Below are positions 7,499 through 16,364 of a stretch of DNA of 64,000 bases, in pieces. Both the position numbers and the translations under genes were made by a program. Source of the DNA: Streptomyces flaveus (GTDB lineage: Bacteria; Actinomycetota; Actinomycetes; Streptomycetales; Streptomycetaceae); NCBI RefSeq assembly GCF_014647675.1, contig NZ_BMPQ01000035.1:1-64000 (forward strand), given 5' to 3'. The notes beneath the pieces were generated by a model that saw nothing but the letters and a program-made list of their open reading frames with translations, searched no databases and was not told where the DNA came from. The first letter of the stretch is position 1; every line of letters begins with the position of its first letter.

Positions 7499-8524
7499 AT
7501 GTCAACTGCCGTGCGCCAGCGCGTCGCTGCCCCCGTGTGGCAGGTCACGCGCCCGGCCCGGCCCAGCCGTGTACCCGGCGTCGTTCTGGCGGGGCTGCGC
7601 GACCGCGGCCCGGCTCCGGTCGACCACCGGCTCGACCCGCACCCCGTGCTGACGCTGGCGCTGGCCTGCGGCGAGGCGGCGCTCGGCATCGACGAGTCGA
7701 CGGGGCGGCAGCACCGCGGCAGCATTGTCACCGGGCTCGGGTTCGGCGTCGGCGGTGCGGCGCGGGTGCGGGCCGCGAACGTCGAGTGGATGCAGGTGCG
7801 CTTGTCCCCTGCTATCGCGCGCGCCGTCCTTGGCGTGGGCCCTGCTGAGCTGGAGAGCTCCGTGGTGGCCCTGGACGACCTGTGGGGAGAGCGGCGGGCA
7901 GCCCGGCTGCGCGAGCAGCTGGCCGGGACCGCCTCGTGGGAGGAACGCTTCGCGCTCGTCGAAGCGTTCCTCGCCCGGCTGTCCGCCGCGGGGCCCGCCA
8001 TCGAGCCGGAGCTGGCCTGGGCCTGGGACCGTATCGTCGCCGAGCACGGCCAAGTGCGGGTCGAGGAGCTGGCCGACGAGCTGGGCTGGAGCCGCAAGCG
8101 CCTGTGGTCCCGCTTCCACGCGCAGCTCGGCCTGCCGCCCAAGCGCGCCGTGAAGCTCGTCCGCTACGACTGGGCCGCCACCCGCCTGGCCGGGGGCCAG
8201 GAGGCGGCCAGGGTCGCGGCCGACTGCGGCTACGCCGACCAGTCGCACCTGCACCGGGACGTCGTGGCGTTCACCGGTGTGACCCCCGCAACCGTGGCCG
8301 GTCAGTCGCTCGTCGCGACGGCCGACATGGCGTGGGTGGACCACGTGCCGCGCCTCTCGGCACGATGGGGCAATGCCCCAGCCTCCCGTTTCGACGGGCC
8401 GCACCCGCCACCGCCGCCAACCGGCGGAGATACCCGAGGTGGACGAGTTCCCGGGCGGAGTACGGATGTACGGTCCCGTCACCGGCAGCCCGCTCGCGCC
8501 GCCGATGCGGGTGACTCCGGCTGA
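7499..8524 (+). CDS. AraC-family transcriptional regulator
   Basis: 341 aa as read. After an N-terminal sensing part, residues ~175-275 hold the double helix-turn-helix of AraC regulators: VEELADELGWSRKRLWSRFH and the second motif VAADCGYADQSHLHRDVVAFTG. It is divergent from the ABC exporter operon with 77 bp between, so it is the likely local regulator. No Shine-Dalgarno precedes the ATG and a TAGCAT hexamer ends 6 bp before it, so the mRNA may be leaderless. The last ~65 residues after the DNA-binding domain are Pro/Arg-rich with no family resemblance and overlap the following thioesterase fragment in another frame. The natural protein probably ended earlier and a frameshift or deletion has extended it. 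Confidence 0.8.
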   Translation: MSTAVRQRVAAPVWQVTRPARPSRVPGVVLAGLRDRGPAPVDHRLDPHPVLTLALACGEAALGIDESTGRQHRGSIVTGLGFGVGGAARVRAANVEWMQVRLSPAIARAVLGVGPAELESSVVALDDLWGERRAARLREQLAGTASWEERFALVEAFLARLSAAGPAIEPELAWAWDRIVAEHGQVRVEELADELGWSRKRLWSRFHAQLGLPPKRAVKLVRYDWAATRLAGGQEAARVAADCGYADQSHLHRDVVAFTGVTPATVAGQSLVATADMAWVDHVPRLSARWGNAPASRFDGPHPPPPPTGGDTRGGRVPGRSTDVRSRHRQPARAADAGDSG

Positions 8525-8630
8525 CGGCGGCTTCGTGGGACGGTGCGATCTGGGCATCGCACACGAACGACCACCCGGCTACGGCCACGGCGGCGTCAGC
8601 GCCATGCTCCTCGACGAACTGATGGGGTAG
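8373..8630 (+). pseudogene. truncated PaaI-type thioesterase
   Basis: The 85-residue frame has an N-terminus and core typical of hotdog-fold acyl-CoA thioesterases (GGVRMYGPVTG, then GYGHGGVSAMLLDELMG with the HGG active-site motif). It stops immediately after the catalytic helix, where a working member continues for another ~70 residues. A different frame just downstream (about 8634-8726) ends in ESSAFMLDRITNGLTG and a stop, probably the tail of another protein. The start overlaps the end of the AraC reading frame by 152 bp, which supports a deletion and scrambling here. Confidence 0.6.
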
Positions 8631-8756
8631 GCATGCGCCACGGCCTGCGTCTTCGCGTGGGAGGAACGGGCCAGGGAATCGTCGGCGTTCATGCTGGACC
8701 GCATCACCAATGGACTGACGGGCTGAAACCACGAGGGCCGCGGTAACCACCGGGAC

Positions 8757-8811
8757 GCGGTGCCGGTGGCCCTGAGGCCCGCGCCGAAGCGACGGGCCCC
8801 AGGAGCACCGC
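8757..8811. terminator. nested hairpin, probable bidirectional terminator
   Basis: Outer stem GCGGTGC/GCACCGC and inner stem GGCCCG/CGGGCC; it lies 7 bp beyond the stop of the lysyl-oxidase-like gene (minus) and after the broken plus-strand genes. Confidence 0.5.
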
Positions 8812-8817
8812 GGTCTC

Positions 8818-10500
8818 CTACGGGGCGTCGATCAGATCGTGCGGCGGCACGGTCACCGAGCGGGCGCCCGGCTCACCGCTCAGGACGACCTTGCGCAGCG
8901 CGACGTTGTTGCCGGTGTTCGTCTCCTGGAGGCGCTTCTCCGGGTTGGCGATGACCTGGATGTAGTACGTGCCGTTCGGCAGGTCGGTGATGTCGAAGGA
9001 CTGGCCGGGACGGTACTGGGTGTACGTGTCGCCGGAGCCGACGTCGAGGACCTCACGGACCGAGATCGAGTTCTCCCCACCACAGGCGGTCGACAGATCG
9101 GTGTTCTCCGGGTGCCAGTTGGCGTTCTTCACCGTGTAGTCGATCGCGTCGGTGTTGGCCAGGCAGAACGCCTCCTTGCCGCTGCGGACCTCCTTGGTCT
9201 GGTCCTCGCTCAGCAGCCGGTAGCTCGCGAAGTCAGTGAAGTGCCAGTGCTCGTGGCCGTCCCGCGGGTCCCACTCCATGGTGCCGGTGGGCGCGTACCC
9301 GACCTGCTTGCCGTCGGCGTCGTAGAAGTACTGGTACGCGTCCATCAGCTCCTTGCCGGGGCTGCGGAAGCCGTCCACTACGAGCGGGGCGGGACCGGCG
9401 TTCCAGACGTTGGCGCTGAAGGCGAGGTAGTCCTTGCCCGGTACGTCACCGTCCTCGCCGTCGGTGATGGCGATGTCCCAGGCGGGCAGCGAACGCAGGT
9501 CCGGCTTGGGCACGTTCGCCGCGACACCCGCCCGGCCGGCGGGCCGCTCGGCGTTGGGCTTCAGCGCGGGCGCGATGCGCGAGCCGTCGGTGTGTCCGGG
9601 GCCGTCGCCCAGGTGGTGCGCCGTGCCGCGGTCCTCGAGCGCGTGCGACAGGGCGGGCGGGGTGGGCTCGTCGGCGCCGCGGTGACCATAGTCGTGGGCG
9701 GAGTGCGCGTCGTGCCCGGCGGTCTGGTGCCCTCCGTGGTGGGCCGAGGACCGCGAGGCGGCCGCTCCTGCTCCACCCTCTCCTTCTCCATCTTCCGAAC
9801 TGTTCTGACGCACCGTCACCTTGACGGTCGGCCGGTCATCGGGGATCCCGAACAGGTCGCGGTACTTCTTGGCCACCGACACGTTTGCCGTGTACTCGCC
9901 GGCCGGCAGGTCCACCATCGACTCGTAGTCCCAAGCGGTGGTGTTGGACGCCCAGCCCTTCTCGACGCCCCACACCGAGCCCAGCGTGAACGGGTTGGTG
10001 GGGCAGCTCTGCGGATACTTCGACGTGGCCGGGGCGTCCGGCCGGATCCGCCCGGAGGCGTTGTTCGGGCAGAAGGCCTGCTTGGCCTTCGACACCTCTT
10101 CGCCGGCCGCGTTCTTGACCGACACCTCCAGGAAGCCGGGCAGACCGGAGAAGTCCTTCACCAGCCCGGCGGGCAGCTTCTTGGTCTGCGTCTTCGTTCC
10201 GTTGCGGATGATCTGCTGGGCGACGACGGGGTCCTTGTACGACTTCCGGGTCACCTTGAACTCCAGCGGCGCGCCGTCGACCGTGACGTACGTGCCGAGG
10301 TCCAGGAAGACCCCGCCGTCATCCTCCCAGCGGTCGAGCGTCACGGAGTTCGACGCGGCGATCAGCTTGAGCTTCGGCTTGCCCGTCTCGGCCGCCCCGG
10401 CTCCGGGAGCGGCTCCCGCCCCGGCGACGACGACGGTGAGCGCGGCGCCTGCGGCTAACGCCGAACGCTGCAGGCGATTGCGGTACTGCTGTCTGGTCAT
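8818..10500 (-). CDS. secreted lysyl-oxidase-family protein
   Basis: 560 aa from the ATG at 10500 (GAGGAACAG just upstream). An Arg-rich tip and an Ala-rich helix ending ~residue 35 form a Sec signal peptide. The C-terminal ~220 residues match the bacterial lysyl oxidase domain: LPAWDIAI near its start, the copper-binding DGHEHWHF motif, later WHPENT and a conserved CARDB-like end (GTYYIQVIANP). A His/Gly/Ala-rich linker (HHGGHQTAGHDAHSAHDYG) separates it from an N-terminal beta-rich part. Lysyl oxidases oxidise primary amines to aldehydes with copper; a Streptomyces homologue has been linked to copper-dependent development. The His-rich linker could help load copper. Monocistronic; the neighbours give no clue. 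Confidence 0.85.
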   Translation of the reverse strand: MTRQQYRNRLQRSALAAGAALTVVVAGAGAAPGAGAAETGKPKLKLIAASNSVTLDRWEDDGGVFLDLGTYVTVDGAPLEFKVTRKSYKDPVVAQQIIRNGTKTQTKKLPAGLVKDFSGLPGFLEVSVKNAAGEEVSKAKQAFCPNNASGRIRPDAPATSKYPQSCPTNPFTLGSVWGVEKGWASNTTAWDYESMVDLPAGEYTANVSVAKKYRDLFGIPDDRPTVKVTVRQNSSEDGEGEGGAGAAASRSSAHHGGHQTAGHDAHSAHDYGHRGADEPTPPALSHALEDRGTAHHLGDGPGHTDGSRIAPALKPNAERPAGRAGVAANVPKPDLRSLPAWDIAITDGEDGDVPGKDYLAFSANVWNAGPAPLVVDGFRSPGKELMDAYQYFYDADGKQVGYAPTGTMEWDPRDGHEHWHFTDFASYRLLSEDQTKEVRSGKEAFCLANTDAIDYTVKNANWHPENTDLSTACGGENSISVREVLDVGSGDTYTQYRPGQSFDITDLPNGTYYIQVIANPEKRLQETNTGNNVALRKVVLSGEPGARSVTVPPHDLIDAP

Positions 10501-10768
10501 CTGTTCCTCGTCTGCGAGTGCCGTGATCAAGTCTGTGAGCAACCTGTGAGATTGGTGAAAGGGGTGTGTGGGTTGTCTGTTGACGAAGAACTCAATTCAG
10601 GAGGTCGGACACCCATGCCGTTGGGGTGTCAAGCGGCGGGGGTGTGGGCGAGGTGCGACCAGGCGGTCGCTTCGCCGTAGGGGGTTCGGGTTCTGAGGCA
10701 TCCGTGGCCGAGGCGGCATGTCCTGCCTGAGAGCGTCACCCGGTTCATCCGCGGACTGGAGGCAGCCC

Positions 10769-10783
10769 CAGGACTCGAACCTG
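10769..10783 (-). other. T-arm-like sequence
   Basis: On the minus strand CAGG-TTCGAGT-CCTG is a textbook T arm, but I find no matching acceptor, D or anticodon arms around it. Probably a tRNA relic. Confidence 0.35.
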
Positions 10784-10858
10784 CGGCCGACGGCCGAGTC
10801 GCTTCACAGCCCTGGAGTGGACTCGATGGTGATCCGTGTTCCCGGTGACCACGGCCCG

Positions 10859-10892
10859 CGCCCGTTCCCATCTGCCTGGTCCCCTGCCGGGG
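10859..10892. repeat. 34-bp dispersed repeat, copy A
   Basis: Starts CGCCCGTTCCCATCTGCCTG and ends CCCTGCCGGGG; matches 17007-17040 with one mismatch. It runs directly into the 19-bp repeat shared with the tRNA remnant, so this locus combines both. Confidence 0.7.
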
Positions 10893-10901
10893 GCACAACG
10901 C
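10883..10901 (+). repeat. 19-bp repeat, copy 2
   Basis: Identical to 3292-3310 (CCTGCCGGGGGCACAACGC), same direction, followed by a similar right flank with a hairpin at 10941-10967. Confidence 0.6.
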
Positions 10902-10940
10902 GTCAAGCCGCCCCCCGGGGCCCCAGGGAGGCGCTCTGTT

Positions 10941-10967
10941 CGGCCCCGGACTCCTCGCCCGGGGCCG
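10941..10967 (+). terminator. hairpin like the one after the tRNA remnant
   Basis: CGGCCCCGG/CCGGGGCCG, nine perfect pairs, then TTTGCG. It is the counterpart of 3357-3383 and lies at nearly the same distance from the 19-bp repeat. Confidence 0.5.
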
Positions 10968-11557
10968 TTTGCGTGAGCGGACGGATCGCCAGGCTCTGAT
11001 ATTTCTCCCACCTGATCAGCACCATCCGGCACGGACTCCGGGCCGCGATCGACATCGGCGAGTTCGGGCGGCAGGTTCGGTGGCGTGCCGCCGTCTTCGC
11101 GGATGAAGTGCGGGCGCTGCGCACCCCGAATTCGGCTTGTGCTGGTCGCCGGCGTGGGCGCGGAATCGGCGGTACCGAGGCATGCGTCGAGCGCGGTCCA
11201 CTCCGCTCACACGTCAGGAAACCTGATAAACAACTACGCCTGCCAAGCGGGCCCCGTCAAGGCCGTCGTGACAACTTCTCTCCCTCTGAGGCACCGGGCG
11301 GGTGGCACCCGAAGAGTGCACCCGATATGTCTCGGCAACACCCTTGTCATCCGGAGTCGACGCGTGCATCATCGTGGCAATCATCAGGGTTCCTGATATC
11401 GGGCATGCTGCCCGGCCCTACCGGGACGCGAAGGAACCCGCCACCGCTTTCTGCTGCCGGCTACGGCTTCCCCCAGCGGCTTCAGCCGCCCGTTCCGGCT
11501 TCCTCGGCAGCTTCACCACCCTCAGTTCCGCTCCCTCGACGTGCCCGGAGGCATTCA

Positions 11558-12886
11558 ATGAGCGCACCCATGAGCACACCCGCGAACGGCAATTTGTCCC
11601 GAAGATCCATTATCCGGGGGACGGCCGGAGCCGCCGGGCTGTTCACCGCAGGCGGTCTGCTGACCGCCTGCGGCGGCATCAAGGAGTCCTCGGCGCAGAC
11701 CGACGATGTGCTCCGGATCGGCTATGTCTCGCCCAGCACGGGCCCGGCCGCGGGCTTCGGCGAGCCGAACGCGTTCCTGATGAAGAAGCTGCGCGCGACC
11801 TTCAAGGACGGGCTGAAGATCGGCGGCAAGAAGTACTCGGTCGAGATCATCGACCGCGACAGTCAGTCGAATCCGCAGACAGCCGCGCAGGTCGCCGCCG
11901 ATCTGATCAACAGCGAGAAGATCGACCTGATGCTCGTCACCTCCACGCCGGAGACGGTCAACCCCGTCGCCGACGCGTGCGAGGCGGCCAAGATCCCGTG
12001 TCTGTCGACCGCCGTGCCGTGGGAGGCCTGGTACTTCGGCCGCGGTGCCACCCCCGAGAAGCCGTTCACGTACACGTACCACTTCTTCATAGGCGTGGCG
12101 GAGATCCATACCGCGTACACCTCCCTGTGGACAAAGGGCGGGGTGGAGACCAACAAGCGGGTCGGCGTCATGTGGCCCAACGACCCCGACGGCAAGGCGA
12201 TCCGGCAGGGGCTCGGGCCGCAGCTGAAGAAGAGCGGGTTCACCATCGTCGACCCGGGGGCGTACGAGGACGGGACCAACGACTACTCGGCGCAGATAGC
12301 GGCGTTCAAGAAGGCGGACGCGGAGATCTTCAACACCTTCCCGCTGCCGCCCGACTTCGCCACCTTCTGGAAGCAGGCCCGGCAGCAGGGCTATCGGCCG
12401 CGCATCGCGTCCATCGCCAAGACCGGTCTCCTCCCCTCCCAGGTCGAGGCGCTCGGCTCCCTCGGCCACGGCCTCAGCGCCGGCTTCTGGTGGTCGCCGC
12501 AGTTCCCGTTCACGTCCACCCTCACCGACCAGACCGCCCGGCAACTGGCCGACGACTACGAGAAGTCGACGGGCAAGCAGTGGAACCAGGTCATCGGGTC
12601 CAACATGGCGCTCTTCGAGGTCGCGGTCCACGCTCTGAAGGCGACCTCCGACCCCAAGGACCGCAAAGAATTGGCGGCCGCCCTCGGCGAGGCCAAGCTC
12701 ACCACCGTCGCCGGGCCGCTGGACTTCACGGCCGGGCCGGTGAAGAACGTGTCCACGGAGCCGCTGGTCATGGCGCAGTGGCGCAAGGCCACGGGGGGCA
12801 GCAAGTTCGCCGTCGAGCCGGTCATCGTCGACAACGGCAACTTCAACGCCATCCCGCTCGGAGGCGAACTTGAGCCCCTCCGCTGA
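11558..12886 (+). CDS. substrate-binding lipoprotein of a branched-chain-amino-acid-type ABC importer
   Basis: 442 aa. The start ATG follows CCCGGAGG. The leader carries twin arginines (SRRSIIRG, residues 14-21) and a lipobox ending LLTA-Cys38, so it is probably a Tat-exported lipoprotein tethered outside the membrane. The rest is a type-I periplasmic binding fold of the LivK class (DVLRIGYVSPSTGPAAGFGE near the start; paired lobes). It binds the substrate and hands it to the two permeases encoded downstream. The next gene's start overlaps its 3' end. LivK-type proteins bind amino acids, amides, urea or aromatic acids; the ligand here cannot be read from sequence. Confidence 0.9.
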   Translation: MSAPMSTPANGNLSRRSIIRGTAGAAGLFTAGGLLTACGGIKESSAQTDDVLRIGYVSPSTGPAAGFGEPNAFLMKKLRATFKDGLKIGGKKYSVEIIDRDSQSNPQTAAQVAADLINSEKIDLMLVTSTPETVNPVADACEAAKIPCLSTAVPWEAWYFGRGATPEKPFTYTYHFFIGVAEIHTAYTSLWTKGGVETNKRVGVMWPNDPDGKAIRQGLGPQLKKSGFTIVDPGAYEDGTNDYSAQIAAFKKADAEIFNTFPLPPDFATFWKQARQQGYRPRIASIAKTGLLPSQVEALGSLGHGLSAGFWWSPQFPFTSTLTDQTARQLADDYEKSTGKQWNQVIGSNMALFEVAVHALKATSDPKDRKELAAALGEAKLTTVAGPLDFTAGPVKNVSTEPLVMAQWRKATGGSKFAVEPVIVDNGNFNAIPLGGELEPLR

Positions 12887-13655
12887 GCCGGTGACCGCGG
12901 AGACAGGGGAGGCCGCACCGGCGGCCGCACCGGCCCCGCCGGTGCTCTCGGCGAACGGCATTCACCGCCGCTTCGGCAGCCTGGTCGTCCTCGAAGGCAT
13001 CGACATCACCCTCGCCCCCGGCGAGGCCCTGGGCATCGTCGGCCCGAACGGCGCCGGAAAGACGACCCTGCTCGACATCCTCTCCGGGGCCCAGTCCCCC
13101 TCAGAGGGCAGTGTCACCTTCCAGGGTCAGGACGTGACCCGCTGGAAGGTCGACCGCCGTTGTCGCAGCGGCATCGGGCGCTCCCATCAGGTGCCGCGCC
13201 CCTTCACCGGCATGACAGCCTACGAGAACGTGCTGGTCGCGTCGGTGCAGGGCGGTTCGCACCGGCGTCGGGCCGCGCAACAGCACGCGCTCGGCGTACT
13301 CGAGCGCTGCGGCATGCTCGGCCAGGCCAACCGGCCCGCGGCCGCGCTCACCCTGCTGGAGCGCAAGCGACTGGAGATGGCGCGGGCGCTGGCGACCGAT
13401 CCGCAGGTGCTGCTCCTTGACGAGATCGCGGGTGGTCTCACCGACGCCGAGACGGACGAACTGATCGCCACCATCGAGCAGTTGCGCGCCGACGGCATCG
13501 CCATCGTCTGGATCGAGCACGTCATCCACGCGCTTCTGCGGGTGATCGACCGGCTGGTCTGTCTCGCGCAGGGCCGGGTCCTGGCCGAGGGCGAACCGGA
13601 CGCCGTCATGTCCGATCCCCGGGTCGTCGAGGCCTACCTCGGGAGCGCGGCATGA
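12870..13655 (+). CDS. ABC importer ATPase, LivG type
   Basis: 261 aa. It starts at a TTG that overlaps the end of the binding-protein gene and is preceded by GGAGG at a good distance. Walker A GPNGAGKTT lies at 58-66, Walker B LLLDEIAGGL. The signature region reads LTLLERKRLEMARAL instead of LSGGQ; LivG proteins of this subgroup commonly have a changed signature. With the next gene it forms the heterodimeric ATPase driving import. Part of a five-gene operon with overlapping ends. Confidence 0.88.
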   Translation: MSPSAEPVTAETGEAAPAAAPAPPVLSANGIHRRFGSLVVLEGIDITLAPGEALGIVGPNGAGKTTLLDILSGAQSPSEGSVTFQGQDVTRWKVDRRCRSGIGRSHQVPRPFTGMTAYENVLVASVQGGSHRRRAAQQHALGVLERCGMLGQANRPAAALTLLERKRLEMARALATDPQVLLLDEIAGGLTDAETDELIATIEQLRADGIAIVWIEHVIHALLRVIDRLVCLAQGRVLAEGEPDAVMSDPRVVEAYLGSAA

Positions 13656-14407
13656 GTCTGCTGACGGTCGAGAATCTCGAAGTACGGCACGGTCTGCTGC
13701 GCGCCGTCCGCGATGTCTCCTTCGCCGTGGACGAGGGCGAGGTCGTGGCGGTGGTCGGGGCCAACGGTGCCGGAAAGTCCACCCTGATGCGTGCCGTCGC
13801 CGGAGCACACCAGCCGGCCGAGGGCCGTATCGGCCTGGACGGTGTGGATGTGACGGCCCGCCGCGCCCACGACCGTGTCGCGGCCGGGATCGCGTTGGTC
13901 CCGGAGGGGAGGCGGCTCTTCGCCGACCTCACCGTGGAGGAGAACCTGCTGGTCGCGTCCCGGGTGCGCCGCCCCGGACCGTGGGACCTGGCAGCCGTCG
14001 TGGCCGCCTTCCCACTGCTCGACGGGCTGCTGAAGCGGCGCGCAGGCAACCTCTCGGGCGGCGAGCAGCAGGCCGTGGCCATCGGCAGGGCGCTGATGAC
14101 CAACCCCCGGCTGCTGCTGCTCGACGAGGTCTCGCTGGGCCTCGCGCCCGTCATGGTCGACACCCTCTACGACTCGCTCGGCACGATCCTCTCCGGCGGT
14201 ACGACGGTGCTGCTGGTGGAGCAGGACCTCGGCCGCGCCCTGGGGGTGGCCCGGCGCGTGCTGTGCATGCTCGAAGGCCGCGTCGTCCTGGACGAACCCG
14301 CAGGCGCGGTCACCCGCGAACAGGTCGTCGAGGCGTACTTCGGACTCAGCCGGGCGGCGGCACCGGACCGCGCCACGGCCGCAACCGTGCAGGAGGAGCC
14401 GGCATGA
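13652..14407 (+). CDS. ABC importer ATPase, LivF type
   Basis: 251 aa, ATG overlapping the previous stop (ATGA). Walker A GANGAGKST at 36-44, canonical signature LSGGEQQ, Walker B LLLLDEVSLGLAP. The last ~20 residues (after VVEAYFGLS) are an Ala-rich tail. It is the second ATPase of the importer and, unlike its partner, keeps the canonical signature, so the dimer probably has one degenerate and one normal ATP site. Confidence 0.9.
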   Translation: MSLLTVENLEVRHGLLRAVRDVSFAVDEGEVVAVVGANGAGKSTLMRAVAGAHQPAEGRIGLDGVDVTARRAHDRVAAGIALVPEGRRLFADLTVEENLLVASRVRRPGPWDLAAVVAAFPLLDGLLKRRAGNLSGGEQQAVAIGRALMTNPRLLLLDEVSLGLAPVMVDTLYDSLGTILSGGTTVLLVEQDLGRALGVARRVLCMLEGRVVLDEPAGAVTREQVVEAYFGLSRAAAPDRATAATVQEEPA

Positions 14408-15276
14408 ACTGGATCAACGCCATCGTGCAGGGCGTCATGCTCGGCGGTGTCTACGCGCTCTTCGCCTGCGGCCTCTCCCTGATGTTCGGCGTCATGCGGA
14501 CCGTCAACCTGAGCCACGGCGACCTCGCGGTCCTCGGCGCGTTCCTCGTCGCGGTGCTGGCCGCCGCCGTCGGCATCAGCCCGTTCTTCGCGGTACTGCT
14601 GGTCCTGCCCGTGATGGGCCTGGTCGGAGTGGCGTTGCAGCGTGGCATCCTCAGCAGGGCGCTGCGCACCGGCGAGATGTCGTCGATGCTGGCCACCTTC
14701 GGTCTCGCCATCGTGCTGCAGAACGTACTGCTGGAGACCTTCAGCGCCGACTCCCGCTCCCTGGACATCGGTTCGCTGTCCACGGCCGGTCTCCAGCTCG
14801 GGTCGTCGGTGAGCATCCCGTATCTCGGTGTGCTGACCGTGGTGGTGGCGGTCGCGCTGCTCGGCGGGCTGCAACTGCTGCTCGCCCGTACGGGCATCGG
14901 CCGGGCGATCCGCGCCACCGCCGCCGACGCGGACACCGCCGAGCTGGTCGGGATCGACAGCCGCCGGGTGTACGCCTGGGCCGCCGCCATCGCTGTCGCC
15001 ACCGCCGGTCTGGCGGGAGCGTTCTTCGCGATGCGGTCGTCGTTCAGCCCGTCCATGGGACCGACCCAGCTGCTGTTCGCCTTCGAGGTCGTCGTGATCG
15101 GAGGGCTCGGTTCGCTGTGGGGGACGCTCGTCGGAGGCATGGTCCTCGGCGTCGCCCAGACGGTCGGCGCGCAGGTGGATCCACGCTTCTCCATCATCGC
15201 CGGACACGCGGTGTTCCTCGCGGTCCTGGCCTTCCGTCCGCAGGGACTGCTCGGCATGAGAAGGAGCCGCACATGA
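14404..15276 (+). CDS. ABC importer permease, LivH type
   Basis: 290 aa, start ATG overlapping the previous stop by four bases. About eight membrane helices. It contains the LivH hallmarks VYALFACGLSLMFGVMRTVNLSHGD near the N-terminus (shown here as separate motifs: GVYALFACGLSL, RTVNLSHGD) and AFFAMRSSFSPSMG and VVIGGLGSLWG near the C-terminus. Forms the translocation channel with the next protein. Confidence 0.9.
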   Translation: MNWINAIVQGVMLGGVYALFACGLSLMFGVMRTVNLSHGDLAVLGAFLVAVLAAAVGISPFFAVLLVLPVMGLVGVALQRGILSRALRTGEMSSMLATFGLAIVLQNVLLETFSADSRSLDIGSLSTAGLQLGSSVSIPYLGVLTVVVAVALLGGLQLLLARTGIGRAIRATAADADTAELVGIDSRRVYAWAAAIAVATAGLAGAFFAMRSSFSPSMGPTQLLFAFEVVVIGGLGSLWGTLVGGMVLGVAQTVGAQVDPRFSIIAGHAVFLAVLAFRPQGLLGMRRSRT

Positions 15277-16310
15277 CCACCGCATCACCGGTGACCACCG
15301 CATCACCGATGACCCTGGCCACCGCCACCATCCACCGGTGGACCCCCGTCTCCCGTACGGCGTCCGGTGCCCTGGCCGCCCTGCTGCTCGCCCTGGCGTT
15401 CGCCCCCTTCGTCTTCACGCCGGAGGCGACCGCGAAGCTGACGACCCTGTTCGTCCTCGTCATCGTCGCGGCCATGTGGAACGCCCTGGCGGGCTACGCC
15501 GGTCTGGTCTCCGTCGGCCAGCAGGGCTTCATCGGCCTCGGCGCCTACGGAGTCTTCCTCTTCGTCGACCGAGGCGTCAGCCCCTTTCTCGCGGTCGTCC
15601 TGGCAGCCCTGCTCGCGGGTGCCGTCGCCGTACCCACCTCGCTGCTCGCGTTCCGGCTCACCGGTGGGCAGTTCGCCATCGGCATGTGGGCGATCGCGGA
15701 GTTCTTCCGGCTGATCGTGGTGAACACGCCTTCGCTGGGCGGCGGTTCCGGCCGCTCGCTCACCGATCTGTCGGCCACCGATCCGGCGGTGCGGCAGGCC
15801 CAGGTGTACTGGCTCGCCCTGGCGCTGATGAGTGCACTGCTGCTTGCCGTGTTCGTGCTGCTGCGCAGCAGGCTGGGGGCTTCGCTGGAGGCGATCCGCG
15901 ACGACCCGGTGGGCGCGGCGTCCGTCGGGGTACGGGTCACCTCGGCGAAACGGCTGGTCTTCGTCCTGGCGGCGGTGGGCGGTGCCGCGGCCGGCGGAAT
16001 CACCCTCGCGAGCACCCTGCGGGTGCAGCCGGACTCCATCTTCGGGGTCCACTGGTCCGCGTACATGATCTTCATGGTGGTCATCGGCGGCCTCGGCACC
16101 TTCGAGGGACCGATCATCGGAGCGATCGTGTTCTTCCTGGTGCAGGACTGGTTCGGGGACAACGGAGGCACCTGGTACCTGATCGGGCTCGGCGCCCTCG
16201 CCATCGGGATGACGCTGTGGATGCCCCATGGGCTGTGGGGTACCGTGGCTCGCCGACGTGACCTGGAACTACTACCTGTCGGCTATCGGGTGAAGACACC
16301 GGTCGTCTGA
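15273..16310 (+). CDS. ABC importer permease, LivM type
   Basis: 345 aa, again ATGA-coupled to the gene before it. About nine membrane helices. It has the LivM signatures NALAGYAGLVSVGQQGFIGL, LEAIRDDPVGAASVGV and VVIGGLGTFEGPIIGA. The N-terminal 30 residues contain a short direct repeat (TTASP-V-TTASP-M) encoded by a near-identical 18-base duplication at 15276-15310, probably harmless. Last gene of the importer operon; the MarR regulator follows after 54 bp. Confidence 0.9.
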   Translation: MTTASPVTTASPMTLATATIHRWTPVSRTASGALAALLLALAFAPFVFTPEATAKLTTLFVLVIVAAMWNALAGYAGLVSVGQQGFIGLGAYGVFLFVDRGVSPFLAVVLAALLAGAVAVPTSLLAFRLTGGQFAIGMWAIAEFFRLIVVNTPSLGGGSGRSLTDLSATDPAVRQAQVYWLALALMSALLLAVFVLLRSRLGASLEAIRDDPVGAASVGVRVTSAKRLVFVLAAVGGAAAGGITLASTLRVQPDSIFGVHWSAYMIFMVVIGGLGTFEGPIIGAIVFFLVQDWFGDNGGTWYLIGLGALAIGMTLWMPHGLWGTVARRRDLELLPVGYRVKTPVV

Positions 16311-16364
16311 CCTCGACGACGGCCTCGCCCGACCTCCCCGACGACCGACCAAGAGGTGCGAACG

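Larger units (their letters stand above)
10501..11557. other. 1-kb scar region without an intact gene
   Basis: No full gene is convincing. It holds a tRNA T-arm-like sequence on the minus strand, two overlapping repeat blocks shared with 3.3 kb and with 17.0 kb, and a hairpin (all listed separately). A short open stretch at about 11015-11150 (IDIGEFGRQVRWRAAVFADE) looks like a piece of protein but has no start and no family I know. The last 300 bases should carry the promoter of the importer operon; I cannot pin it down. Confidence 0.45.

Noticed and set aside
3292..10901. Complete integrative element between the two 19-bp repeats
   Set aside because: No integrase, excisionase, replication or transfer gene lies inside; only a footprint can be claimed.
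10629..11124. Small frames in the scar region as genes
   Set aside because: No ribosome sites, no family resemblance, and they overlap repeats and hairpins.
11125..11557. Riboswitch before the importer operon
   Set aside because: Some short inverted repeats are present but none matches a known riboswitch consensus that I can recognise.
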